Assembly: GCA_024644585.1 (NCBI GenBank)
Contig: JAHEHM010000013.1
Span: 1 to 32,335, forward strand
Origin: Porticoccaceae bacterium
Lineage (GTDB): Bacteria > Pseudomonadota > Gammaproteobacteria > Pseudomonadales > Porticoccaceae
Reading direction: 5' to 3'
DNA: 32,335 nucleotides
In this document: positions 1 to 8,070 of the stretch, piece after piece
How the letters are laid out: each line of letters starts with the position of its first letter
How positions within the stretch are numbered: the stretch's first letter is position 1
Notes under the pieces: model-generated
The model's input: only the letters and a program-made list of their open reading frames with translations
The model's database searches: none
What the model was told of the DNA's origin: nothing
Made by a program: the position numbers and the translations under genes

Positions 1-2434
1 TGCCAAAGTGCGTTTCTACATAGCCCTTTTCAGCCGCACTGTGCCGCACCTGATTCATATAGTCTTGCACGCCCGGATACCGCTGGAAATAAAGTTCAAT
101 ATATTCTGCTGCCTGCTTGCGCCCGATATTTAACTGCTTGGCCAAGCCAAACGCTGACATGCCGTAAATAAGACCAAAATTGATGGCTTTTGCACTGCGG
201 CGCTGATCATTCGTGACCTGCGCTAAATTAACACCAAATACCTCAGCCGCTGTCGCTCTATGGACGTCTTGCCCCTGCTCAAATGCTTTAAGCAAATTCT
301 TATCGCCTGACAGGTGCGCCATAATACGCAATTCAATTTGCGAGTAGTCTGCAGCGATAAGCCTATGTCCCTCAGGCGCTATAAATGCCTGCCTCACACG
401 ACGCCCCTCAGCCGTTCGAATGGGTATATTCTGCAGATTGGGATCGGAGGATGACAGTCTACCCGTTGCAGTACCAGCTTGATGATAGGAGGTATGAATA
501 CGCCTCGTTGTGGGGTTAATCATAACCGGCAGCTTATCGGTGTATGTCGACTTTAATTTGGCTAGACCACGATGCTCTAAGAGCACTTTAGGCAAGGGAT
601 AATCTAGGGCTAATTCTTGCAAAACCTCTTCTTTGGTCGAGGGTGCTCCCTTGGCGGTTTTCTTTAATACCGGAATTTCTAATTTTGTAAATAAAATCTC
701 AGCAAGCTGCTTGGGAGATGCTAGATTAAATTGCTGCCCTGCCAATTCCCAAGCTTGAGTTTCTAGTTCAGCCAATCGCTCTGCCAGTTCTTGGCTTTGT
801 TGGAATAATAATGTGTCATCAACCAGCGCGCCGGTTCGCTCGATACGTGACAACACCTTTATGAGTGGTAATTCGATCTCTTCGAACAGGGTTTTTAAGG
901 GTAATTCAGCCTTTACCTGTGGCCACAGTGCCTGATGCAATCGAAGCGTAATATCTGCGTCTTCGGCCGCATAGGGCCCAGCCTGTTCAAGGGCAATTTG
1001 GTTAAAAGTTAGCTGTGATGCTCCCTTACCTGCGACCTCAGTAAAGCTGGTTGTCTCAACATCTAGGTAGTGTTGGGCTAGGCTATCCATATCATGTCGC
1101 GTTGCCACACTGTTTATAACGTAGGATTCCAGCATGGTGTCATAGGCAATGCCTGTAAGGTCAATGCCATGCTGTGCCAACACGCTTGTATCATATTTTA
1201 AATTTTGACCCACCTTTTTGATCTGCGGGTCTTCAAGAATTGGCTTAATTGCCGCAAGCACCATTTCCCGCGACAACTGCGGTGGGGCGCCTAAATAGTC
1301 ATGGCCGAAGGGAATATAGGCGGCTTCGCCGGCTTCAACCGCAAGGCTAATCCCCACAAGATCAGCTACCATATAATCCAAGCTAGTCGTTTCAGTGTCC
1401 ACCGCTATAAGCTGACTGTTTTGTAGTTTTTGTAACCAGTTTGAAAATTGTTGCTGGTCTAAGATGGTTTCATAATTAATGGTTGAGGGTGCAACTACCG
1501 ATGGCTGGCTACTAGGCTTAGTCTGCTGAGAGGCAGATTTTGGCTGTGTTTGAGCAGCATCGCCCGATAGCTCATTAATCCAAGTTTTGAATTCTAAGTC
1601 GATAAATAGGTTGAGTAATTTCTCGTTATCTGGCGCCTGATTAGCTAGCTCATCAACGGCAAGATCAACCTCTACATCAGTTTTAATGGTGGCTAACTGA
1701 TAGGAAAGATAGGCTAGTTCGCGATGCTCTTCAAGTTTTGCGGCCATGGTTTTTGCACCGCGAAAACTCAAGGTTTCAACCTCATCGAGACGCTGATAAA
1801 TTGAATCAATGCCACCCAGCCCTTGGAGTAAGCCAAGTGCGGTTTTTTCGCCAACTCCGGGAACCCCCGGTATATTGTCAGATTTATCACCCAGTAGCGC
1901 TAGGAAATCAATAATTAACTCCGGCGGAATACCAAACTTAGCTATCACCCCTTCCCTATCCAGCACAGCGTCAGTCATGGTGTTCACTAGACTAATATGC
2001 TCATTAACTAGCTGAGCTATATCCTTGTCGCCCGTTGAAATAACCACGGGCTGTTTTTTTTCAGTGGCCTGAACCGCATAGGTACCGATGACATCGTCTG
2101 CCTCAACACCTCCAATGCTAATAAGTGGCATACCCATAGCTCGAATAACATCATGTATGGGCTGAATTTGCGATCTTAGTTCATCTGGCATTGGTGGACG
2201 GTTAGCTTTGTAGTCGCTGTATATTTCATCGCGAAATGTTTTACCTTTAGCATCAAATATAACGGCCGTGGTGCTGTCTGGGTAATCCTTTTGTAGACGC
2301 CTCATCATGTTGATAACCCCCTTGACTGCACCTGTTGGCAAACCTTTGCTATTGGTGAGCGGAGGCAATGCATGAAAGGCTCGGTAAAGGTATGAAGAGC
2401 CATCAACAAGAATCAGAGGCGTTTTATCAGTCAT
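1..2434 (-). CDS. polA: DNA polymerase I, C-terminal end missing at window edge
   Basis: DNA polymerase I fills gaps and removes RNA primers during replication and repair in the cytoplasm. About 811 codons are visible from an ATG at 2432-2434; the frame is open to base 1. The usual length is 900-930 residues, so roughly the last 100 are outside. I read the domains directly: an N-terminal 5'-3' nuclease (start [19 protein letters not shown], then [13 protein letters not shown] and [14 protein letters not shown]), a 3'-5' exonuclease with its DxE motif intact ([12 protein letters not shown]), polymerase motif A ([16 protein letters not shown]) and the O-helix ([19 protein letters not shown]). 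The window begins at the YVET element after the O-helix. All three activities therefore look intact. polA beside znuA/zur is a familiar gammaproteobacterial neighbourhood. The ribosome binding site is weak. Confidence 0.97.
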   Translation of the reverse strand, partial: MTDKTPLILVDGSSYLYRAFHALPPLTNSKGLPTGAVKGVINMMRRLQKDYPDSTTAVIFDAKGKTFRDEIYSDYKANRPPMPDELRSQIQPIHDVIRAMGMPLISIGGVEADDVIGTYAVQATEKKQPVVISTGDKDIAQLVNEHISLVNTMTDAVLDREGVIAKFGIPPELIIDFLALLGDKSDNIPGVPGVGEKTALGLLQGLGGIDSIYQRLDEVETLSFRGAKTMAAKLEEHRELAYLSYQLATIKTDVEVDLAVDELANQAPDNEKLLNLFIDLEFKTWINELSGDAAQTQPKSASQQTKPSSQPSVVAPSTINYETILDQQQFSNWLQKLQNSQLIAVDTETTSLDYMVADLVGISLAVEAGEAAYIPFGHDYLGAPPQLSREMVLAAIKPILEDPQIKKVGQNLKYDTSVLAQHGIDLTGIAYDTMLESYVINSVATRHDMDSLAQHYLDVETTSFTEVAGKGASQLTFNQIALEQAGPYAAEDADITLRLHQALWPQVKAELPLKTLFEEIELPLIKVLSRIERTGALVDDTLLFQQSQELAERLAELETQAWELAGQQFNLASPKQLAEILFTKLEIPVLKKTAKGAPSTKEEVLQELALDYPLPKVLLEHRGLAKLKSTYTDKLPVMINPTTRRIHTSYHQAGTATGRLSSSDPNLQNIPIRTAEGRRVRQAFIAPEGHRLIAADYSQIELRIMAHLSGDKNLLKAFEQGQDVHRATAAEVFGVNLAQVTNDQRRSAKAINFGLIYGMSAFGLAKQLNIGRKQAAEYIELYFQRYPGVQDYMNQVRHSAAEKGYVETHFG

Positions 2435-2476
2435 AATTTCTAGCTTTAGTGGTTAATTCAATTAATTAAGGATACA

Positions 2477-3457
2477 TCAATTTTCAAAGCAAGAAGCAAA
2501 TTGCTTTGCCAAGCCAAACATATATGCCTCGTAGCTAGGTAACTCATCTTTATATGCCACGGCCAGTATATCTATTGTTCTTGTCGGAACTGCCAAGTCC
2601 TTAGCGATGCCAACAGCATCTTTTTGGCCATGCTGTGGCTCTACAAAAACACAGCTAACCCCCCTTTTTTCGCCCTCTAGCCGCAAATTATATTGTGTTT
2701 TCGCACCCTGCTGCTTTCCTAACATGTCGCGAATTGAAAGGCCCGGCTGAAGATCAAATTCTTCAATAAAATAACCAAAACCCTGGTGATGAACGATGTA
2801 ATTACCCTGTTTGGCATTTTTCAGTCGAGCTTCTATATTCTGCTTAGCCTGTTGGCTGAATACTTGCTCGGCCTTGATGCCCAAGCGCTCCGACAACAGA
2901 TGCGTTAACTGCTTAACAATTTCAGGTGATAGCCAAATATGTGGGTCAATATCACCATGGTGATCGTCATGGTCATTATGTGAGTTCTCTTTATTATCCT
3001 CGACATGATCGTCCTTATGCCCTTCGTTATGCCCTTTGTTATGTTCTAAGCCCTCTTCATGATCCTCGGAATGCTGTTCACTATGACCAGAGTCTTGGTA
3101 CTCAACCTCAAGCAAGTCCATTGCCGTAACTAGCTTTTCTAAGGGAACATTGGCGAACTGTTTGGCAGATCTAACCTCAAATTCTGGTCCAATCCACAAT
3201 ACTAGGTCTGCATCTGCAATTTTTCGCACATCTGAGAGCTTAATGACAACATCATGTGGCGAGAGCGCCGCAGGCATCAGATATTCAACCGTCACATTAT
3301 CTTTAAACGCCGACTGGGCAATTATTGCCAGAGGTTTAATGCTGGTGACCAGCAATGGCTTGCCTTTTTCTTGGGCAGCAACTGCTGAAGCTAGAGAACA
3401 TAGCGCAAAAAAGAAAGAAAGACAGAAAGCCTTAAATGCAATGTTATAATATAACAT
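2477..3457 (-). CDS. znuA: Zinc ABC transporter, periplasmic zinc-binding protein ZnuA
   Basis: ZnuA captures zinc in the periplasm and delivers it to the ZnuB/ZnuC importer. The protein has 326 residues with a signal peptide (hydrophobic residues about 6-28, ending ASAVAA). The expected zinc ligands are visible as His68 (LSPHDV), His173 (DPHIWLSP) and His223 or His224 (VHHQGFGY). A His/Asp/Glu-rich loop spans residues about 125-167, as in high-affinity zinc ZnuA proteins, and two late cysteines (SCVFVEP and FASCFEN) match the ZnuA disulfide. The gene diverges from zur-znuC-znuB. The ATG at 3455-3457 has GGTGA 10 bases upstream and lies inside a Zur-type palindrome, so the first six codons are also operator sequence. 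No alternative start is seen before the signal peptide. Expression is expected to be repressed when zinc is plentiful. Confidence 0.95.
   Translation of the reverse strand: MLYYNIAFKAFCLSFFFALCSLASAVAAQEKGKPLLVTSIKPLAIIAQSAFKDNVTVEYLMPAALSPHDVVIKLSDVRKIADADLVLWIGPEFEVRSAKQFANVPLEKLVTAMDLLEVEYQDSGHSEQHSEDHEEGLEHNKGHNEGHKDDHVEDNKENSHNDHDDHHGDIDPHIWLSPEIVKQLTHLLSERLGIKAEQVFSQQAKQNIEARLKNAKQGNYIVHHQGFGYFIEEFDLQPGLSIRDMLGKQQGAKTQYNLRLEGEKRGVSCVFVEPQHGQKDAVGIAKDLAVPTRTIDILAVAYKDELPSYEAYMFGLAKQFASCFEN
3441..3457. promoter_or_regulatory. Putative Zur operator overlapping the znuA start codon
   Basis: The 17-base sequence atgttataatataacat is a perfect palindrome around one central base and matches the gammaproteobacterial Zur box core GTTATANTATAAC. 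It covers the znuA ATG and the next codons. Binding here would block a znuA promoter lying just upstream. The assignment rests on the motif and on the zinc genes on both sides. Confidence 0.85.
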
Positions 3458-3523
3458 AATTAATATATCACCAGTTTAATTCAGTAAAAGACACTTTTAG
3501 AGCTATATAATTCTTAAATAATT

Positions 3524-3540
3524 GTGTTATATTATAACAT
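3524..3540. promoter_or_regulatory. Putative Zur operator upstream of zur-znuCB
   Basis: The sequence gtgttatattataacat is the reverse complement of the box at 3441-3457 except for its first base. It ends 24 bases before the zur start codon. Box centres are 83 bases apart, so each divergent transcript has its own site. Autoregulation of zur together with znuCB is the simplest reading. Confidence 0.83.
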
Positions 3541-3564
3541 ACTACTTATAACCATGGCTATTAT

Positions 3565-4062
3565 ATGCTCACTAATGCGCGCTTAGTCTACCAACCACAC
3601 GATCAGGTTCGCTCGATTAATGCCGCCCTAGATCGTGCCCACGAAATATGCGAAACCGCAAATGTACGCCTTACGGCAACTAGAGAGGCTATATTAAGGC
3701 TACTATGGCAGAGCCATCAACCCTTAGGCGCCTATCAGCTACAGCAGCAATTAGCCAAGATTACCGACAAGCCCGTCGCACCGCCCACCATCTACCGAGC
3801 CATTGAATTTCTTATCGATTTAGGCCTTGTGCATCGCATTCCTTCATTAAATGCCTTTGTTGGCTGTCCATTTCCTAACAGCGAACACAGCAATATCTTT
3901 TTAATCTGCGAAAGCTGTAAAACTGTAGCAGAAATAGCGGATAATAGGGTTAATACTTTGTTAGAGACATTGAGTGATAAGGCTGACTTTAAACTCAAGT
4001 CACAGTCTATAGAGCTTTTTGGTCTCTGCCCAAATTGTGAGCCTGGAGTTAAGGATGAATAG
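3565..4062 (+). CDS. zur: Zinc uptake regulator Zur, Fur family
   Basis: Zur is a dimeric zinc-sensing repressor of zinc uptake genes. The 165-residue protein has a Fur-type winged helix (RLTATREAILRLLW to APPTIYRAIEFLIDLGLVHRI). The structural zinc site is present as two CxxC pairs, Cys115/118 and Cys155/158. A second site like that of E. coli Zur can be read as His90, Cys101, His108 and Glu123. The His-rich segment typical of Fur itself is absent, which together with the znu neighbours supports Zur rather than Fur. The ATG at 3565 follows the Zur box at 3524-3540; the ATG at 3554 is in another frame and soon stops. The stop codon overlaps the znuC start, so zur, znuC and znuB form one operon. 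Confidence 0.94.
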   Translation: MLTNARLVYQPHDQVRSINAALDRAHEICETANVRLTATREAILRLLWQSHQPLGAYQLQQQLAKITDKPVAPPTIYRAIEFLIDLGLVHRIPSLNAFVGCPFPNSEHSNIFLICESCKTVAEIADNRVNTLLETLSDKADFKLKSQSIELFGLCPNCEPGVKDE

Positions 4063-4816
4063 CCCGCTAATAGCCCTTGAATCTATCAGCAAGTCTTTTG
4101 CAGAGAAGAATATTCTGCAAAATGTTTCTATGACTGTTAATAGGGGTGAAATTACCACTATTATTGGCCCCAATGGCGCCGGCAAGTCCTCTTTAGTCCG
4201 CGTTATACTAGGCCTAATAACCCCAGACCAAGGCAATATAAAAAGATCTAAGGATTTAGTGATTGGCTATATGCCGCAAAAAATTCATATAGATCCCACA
4301 TTACCAATTTCAACTTGCAGGTTTTTACAGCTAGCCAATACCTCCCATGATGCCTGCCACAAAGCGCTAGACCTTGTAGGTATACCCGAGGTTAAAAATA
4401 CCCCTTTTCATAAATTATCCGGCGGCGAAATGCAGAGAGCGCTGCTAGCCAGAGCTATTTTACGCCAACCCAATTTGTTAGTTTTGGATGAACCTGTTCA
4501 GGGCGTAGATTTCAACGGTCAAAACGCGCTATATGGCTTAATTGGGGAAATTAGGTCGTCCTTAAATTGCGGAATCGTAATGGTTTCTCATGATTTACAC
4601 CTTGTGATGTCTGCCACCGATCACGTTATCTGCCTCAATCATCATATTTGCTGTCAAGGCAAGCCTGAACAGGTGACTCAAGACCCTGCTTATCTGGATA
4701 TTTTTGGTGAAACCGCGCTCTATAACCACCATCACAATCACCAGCACAGCTTGCAGGGCAAGGTGTCAGACGATGGCGGTAATCATCAACATGGGGAAGG
4801 GTGCCAACATGATTGA
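4055..4816 (+). CDS. znuC: Zinc ABC transporter ATPase ZnuC
   Basis: ZnuC is the cytoplasmic ATPase driving zinc import through ZnuB. From the ATG at 4055 it has 253 residues. The Walker A is GPNGAGKSS, the signature is LSGGEMQRALLARAIL and the Walker B is LLVLDEP, followed by the switch His in MVSHDLHLV. I chose 4055 because GGAG lies 7 bases upstream and the start overlaps the zur stop by coupling; the longer frame from 4019 reads through the zur coding end and lacks homologous sequence. The C-terminus is unusually His-rich (YNHHHNHQH, then NHQHGEGCQHD), as seen in other ZnuC proteins, possibly sensing or buffering zinc. The stop overlaps the znuB start by 8 bases. Confidence 0.95.
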   Translation: MNSPLIALESISKSFAEKNILQNVSMTVNRGEITTIIGPNGAGKSSLVRVILGLITPDQGNIKRSKDLVIGYMPQKIHIDPTLPISTCRFLQLANTSHDACHKALDLVGIPEVKNTPFHKLSGGEMQRALLARAILRQPNLLVLDEPVQGVDFNGQNALYGLIGEIRSSLNCGIVMVSHDLHLVMSATDHVICLNHHICCQGKPEQVTQDPAYLDIFGETALYNHHHNHQHSLQGKVSDDGGNHQHGEGCQHD

Positions 4817-5594
4817 TTTTTTGATTTATGCACTACTTGCCGGTCTGGGTGTTGCGCTAGTAGCGGGGCCCCTTGGTTGCTTTGTGGTATGGCGACGCAT
4901 GGCATACTTTGGCGATACCCTTGCCCACAGTGCCCTGCTTGGGGTTTCGCTGGGTGTTTTATTAAATGTTGACCTTGGTATTGCTGTTACTGCAGTTTGC
5001 CTATTAATGGCGCTGGGACTGGTAGCGCTAGATCATCAGGGGGTATTAGCACTGGACACCCTTTTAGGCATTTTATCTCATTCCTCTCTGGCCGCGGGAC
5101 TAGTGGTGATTTCATTACTCTCCGACGTCAGAGTTGACCTGATGTCTCTATTGTTTGGCGACCTGCTGTCTGTCACTAAGGCTGATTTATGGGTCATTTA
5201 TTCAGGGGCAGGGATAGCCATTCTGCTGCTAGCAACCTTATGGAAGTCGTTGATTAGCATTACTGTGGAGCCAGAATTAGCCGCAGTCGAAGGGGTTAAG
5301 GTTGCCCGCGTGCGCACAGCCTTAATGGTTATTACGGCATTAGTCATTGCAATTGCCATGAAAATTGTTGGGGTCTTATTAATTACTGCATTGCTAATTA
5401 TTCCTGCCGCCACCGCGCGTAGAATTAGCGCCACACCTGAATCAATGGCTATGGTTGCTAGTCTAGTTGCCATGCTAGCGGTAGTCTCTGGACTTGGCGC
5501 CTCTTGGTATATTGACACACCTGCAGGGCCCTCCATTGTGATTAGTGCAACTCTGGCTTTTTGTCTGTCATTGGGGCTGAAACAAAAAGGCTAG
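4809..5594 (+). CDS. znuB: Zinc ABC transporter permease ZnuB
   Basis: ZnuB is the inner-membrane permease of the zinc importer. From the ATG at 4809 it has 261 residues, close to the family length, and consists almost wholly of hydrophobic segments of the ABC-3 family (start MIDFLIYALLAGLGVALVAG, then CFVVWRRMAYFGDTLAHSALLGV). The upstream in-frame ATG at 4704 would add 35 polar residues read from within znuC and is not credible. A GGAAGGG run precedes 4809. It is the last gene of the zur operon and converges on gmhB with 24 bases between stops. I see no strong terminator hairpin in that gap. Confidence 0.95.
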   Translation: MIDFLIYALLAGLGVALVAGPLGCFVVWRRMAYFGDTLAHSALLGVSLGVLLNVDLGIAVTAVCLLMALGLVALDHQGVLALDTLLGILSHSSLAAGLVVISLLSDVRVDLMSLLFGDLLSVTKADLWVIYSGAGIAILLLATLWKSLISITVEPELAAVEGVKVARVRTALMVITALVIAIAMKIVGVLLITALLIIPAATARRISATPESMAMVASLVAMLAVVSGLGASWYIDTPAGPSIVISATLAFCLSLGLKQKG

Positions 5595-5618
5595 CCGCCA
5601 ATCTATCGACGGGTGATA

Positions 5619-6164
5619 TTAAATCTTAGCCTGCCCTTCGGATAGCGCTTGCCATACTTCATCGGCTTCACTTTCAGTGCCGCTGTTGCTTTTATTAACT
5701 GTATCCAAAAGCACTGATCGACCTATACCCGCCGCCTTGGAGGCCTGTATATCGGTTTCATTATCACCAATCATGATGCAATCACTGGGCTTTAGGTCAA
5801 AATCTTTAATGGCTTGCAGCAACATGCCTGGGGCCGGCTTACGACAGTCACTTTTTTTCAAATAGGGCGGTTGGGCTTTTTCAGGATGGTAGGGGCTGTA
5901 GTAAAGCCCGTCAATTTCGCATTGATTTTCTGCAAACTGCGCCTTCATCCAGTCAGCGAGTTTTAAGAAATCATTTTCTGAATAGTATCCGCGACCAATG
6001 CCTGACTGATTAGTGGCAATAATAAGCTTATAGCCAAGTCGCTTGGCATGCTGGCAAAACTCAAAAATGCCGGGCATAAAATCAAATTCTTCAATTTTAT
6101 GCACATAACCATGATCGATGTTAATAACACCGTCTCTATCTAGAAAAACTGCCTTGTTGCTCAT
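5619..6164 (-). CDS. gmhB: D-glycero-beta-D-manno-heptose-1,7-bisphosphate 7-phosphatase
   Basis: GmhB removes the 7-phosphate from heptose bisphosphate in ADP-heptose synthesis for the LPS inner core. The 181-residue HAD-family enzyme shows the nucleophile motif FLDRDGVIN (Asp9, Asp11), the ATNQSG motif, CRKPAPGML with the conserved Lys, and GDNETD with the acidic pair. The structural zinc knuckle of E. coli GmhB (Cys92, His94, Cys107, Cys109) appears largely lost: the equivalent segments read YYSPYHP and KSDCRKP, leaving one Cys and perhaps one His. The catalytic site is intact, so activity is expected. Its ATG overlaps the stop of the upstream heptosyltransferase gene by 4 bases, suggesting translational coupling. 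Confidence 0.92.
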   Translation of the reverse strand: MSNKAVFLDRDGVINIDHGYVHKIEEFDFMPGIFEFCQHAKRLGYKLIIATNQSGIGRGYYSENDFLKLADWMKAQFAENQCEIDGLYYSPYHPEKAQPPYLKKSDCRKPAPGMLLQAIKDFDLKPSDCIMIGDNETDIQASKAAGIGRSVLLDTVNKSNSGTESEADEVWQALSEGQAKI

Positions 6165-7213
6165 ACCAATTTTTGCTCCCTCACAACAGTGTCGAACATA
6201 TTTATAATCGATTCTGTTGTTATCTGTTTCATCAGCTCACTGCCTTTATTGCGTCGCCCCCAAGGAAGCTGCTTAGAAGACCTGCCATATTGCTGCTCTA
6301 GATTGTGATGATATACCTCAACCACATAATCTTGATATAAATAGGGCCCTGTTCGCGCGGGGTTTGAATGTGCATACAGGCCAATGACTGGCGTTCCCAT
6401 GCAAACCGCCATGTGCGCAGGCCCTGTATCTGGGGCAATCACTAGCGATGCCTGTTCCAACAAACATAAAAGTTGTTTTAATGAAGTCTTAGCCACCAAG
6501 TCTACTATAGGGAAGTTGGCTAATGTCGTAATTTCTGCGGCTAGATCACGCTCTAACTGCGTTGGCCCACCAGTTAACACCACTGAAAATCCTTGATTAT
6601 AGGCGTATTGAGCAACCTCAACATATCGACTGGCAACCCAGTTACGCTCTGCACCGCTAGCCGCCGGCGCAATAACCAGAACTTTCCCCATGCCATCCAA
6701 TTGCTGTTGCGCGAAAGCTTTATCAGCATCGGTAACCGGCATCTGCCAGGATGGTTTGAAACTTGGCACGCCAATAGCATGAGCAAAACCCATAAAACCC
6801 TCAATCACATGGGCTTCACTTTTCTTTTCGATTCGCTTATTAACAAATAGGGAATGGCCTTCTTTGGCTCGCTGCCAGTCAAAGCCAATTTTTACTTTGG
6901 CGGGAATACAGCGCGCAACCAGATTGGCTCGCAGAGCTACCTGCATATGCAGTAACACATCAAAGGATGTGTTTTGAAATTCTCGCTTTATTTTTTGATA
7001 AGCCAACTTGCCCTGACCTTTATCAAAAACCACAAATTTCACACCCGGCAAACCCTGCAATAGGGCGGCTTCGACCTTGCCTATTACCCAGGTAATTTTG
7101 GACTCAGGATAATGACGTTGAATCGCCTGTACCACAGCAACGGCATGACATACATCGCCAATAGCCGAAAGCCGGAGAACACAGATGTCCTTGGGTTTAT
7201 CTGATAATATCAC
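6161..7213 (-). CDS. LPS heptosyltransferase family glycosyltransferase (GT9)
   Basis: This enzyme probably transfers heptose from ADP-heptose to the Kdo-lipid A inner core at the inner membrane. It is a family-9 glycosyltransferase: the N-terminal Rossmann half begins ICVLRLSAIGDVCHAVAVV, and the C-terminal half carries the signature APDTGPAHMAVCMGTPVIGL followed by SNPARTGPY. About 350 residues matches WaaC/WaaF. Which heptose it adds cannot be decided from sequence alone, so I give no symbol. A TTG at 7217-7219 would add two residues, but the GTG at 7211-7213 has AGGG six bases upstream and is preferred. It is co-transcribed with gmhB (4-base overlap), and the gene for Kdo kinase diverges from it. 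Confidence 0.87.
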   Translation of the reverse strand: MILSDKPKDICVLRLSAIGDVCHAVAVVQAIQRHYPESKITWVIGKVEAALLQGLPGVKFVVFDKGQGKLAYQKIKREFQNTSFDVLLHMQVALRANLVARCIPAKVKIGFDWQRAKEGHSLFVNKRIEKKSEAHVIEGFMGFAHAIGVPSFKPSWQMPVTDADKAFAQQQLDGMGKVLVIAPAASGAERNWVASRYVEVAQYAYNQGFSVVLTGGPTQLERDLAAEITTLANFPIVDLVAKTSLKQLLCLLEQASLVIAPDTGPAHMAVCMGTPVIGLYAHSNPARTGPYLYQDYVVEVYHHNLEQQYGRSSKQLPWGRRNKGSELMKQITTESIINMFDTVVREQKLV

Positions 7214-7347
7214 TTGCAACCCTAGCTAATATAATGAAGTTCGCGATGCGCTTCATAGTTTTCAAGTCAAACCCACTGAAGATCAATTGGGCCATATATC
7301 ACTGCTTCATCAAGCTTGTTATACTAATAAAAATCAAGGTAATCCCT

Positions 7348-8070
7348 ATGCTCGATATCATTAATAACGGCAATCATACATTACTCACTGCCGTTACTAA
7401 CCCCCTAAAGATAAACCAAGATTGGTTTTCGCCCGATTACTGGCGTAGCCAAAATGCCATTATAGCGGAAAAAAAAGGTCGCTCTACTACCTGGTTTATT
7501 AAGTACTCTTCAGGCACAGCGGTGCTTCGACACTACTGGCGTGGCGGCCTAGTTGGCAAAATCCTTAGCGACCAGTATCTGTTTACGGGATTAAAAAATA
7601 CCCGCACTTACCAAGAATTCACGTTGCTACTTGAGCTCCAAAAAAGAGGACTCAATGTACCTACGCCGATTGGTGCTCAGGTTGAAACCGCAGGCTTGGT
7701 TTATCGCGGCGATTTGCTTACCCAAGAAATTACAGGAGCGCAAAGTTTACGAGAAGTCCTGCAACAAAGACCCTTAACAACTGAGGAAATAACCAAGGTA
7801 GGGGGGACGATTGCAGCCTTTCATCAGCAGGGCGTCTATCATGCAGATCTAAATATAAATAATATTCTGTTTGATCAAGAGCAAAGGGTATTTATTATTG
7901 ATTTTGATAGGGGGCGCCTAGTTCGTCCGGGCCACCCGAGTTTAAAACAAAACATGGCTCGGCTGAAACGGTCATTTTTGAAAGAGGCTTCGAGAAACAG
8001 CCCCTTTTATTGGCAGGACAGGCAATGGAGCAAGCTAATTGAAAGCTATGAAAAGACTATGGCTAGCTAG
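7348..8070 (+). CDS. kdkA: 3-deoxy-D-manno-octulosonic acid (Kdo) kinase
   Basis: KdkA phosphorylates the Kdo sugar of Kdo-lipid A using ATP. From the ATG at 7348 (AAGGT upstream) it has 240 residues, the usual size; the open frame from 7234 would add an unlikely 38-residue extension. The protein-kinase-like active site is recognisable: [14 protein letters not shown] (catalytic Asp167) and [11 protein letters not shown] (metal-binding DFD at 185-187), with KNTRTYQEF upstream as the equivalent of the helix C region. WaaP-type heptose kinases are related, but length and motif spacing favour KdkA. Neighbours are all LPS inner-core genes. Its 3' end overlaps hldE convergently by 8 bases, and both stop codons lie in the palindrome CTAGCTAG. 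Confidence 0.88.
   Translation: MLDIINNGNHTLLTAVTNPLKINQDWFSPDYWRSQNAIIAEKKGRSTTWFIKYSSGTAVLRHYWRGGLVGKILSDQYLFTGLKNTRTYQEFTLLLELQKRGLNVPTPIGAQVETAGLVYRGDLLTQEITGAQSLREVLQQRPLTTEEITKVGGTIAAFHQQGVYHADLNINNILFDQEQRVFIIDFDRGRLVRPGHPSLKQNMARLKRSFLKEASRNSPFYWQDRQWSKLIESYEKTMAS

Noticed and set aside
2926-3129. Open frame rich in His and Tyr on the plus strand opposite znuA
   Set aside because: It is the antisense reading of the His/Asp codons (CAT/GAT, CAC/GAC) of the ZnuA metal loop; no ribosome site and no independent support.
4704-4808. Longer ZnuB start at 4704
   Set aside because: The extra 35 residues are an out-of-frame reading of the His-rich znuC tail, and the family start with a good ribosome site is at 4809.
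5588-5632. aggcta ... tagcct repeat between znuB and gmhB as a terminator
   Set aside because: Arms are short and about 30 bases apart with no T-run; too weak to call.
7234-7347. 38-residue N-terminal extension of KdkA
   Set aside because: Family length and an AAGGT before the ATG at 7348 favour the shorter form; the extension lies in the divergent promoter region.
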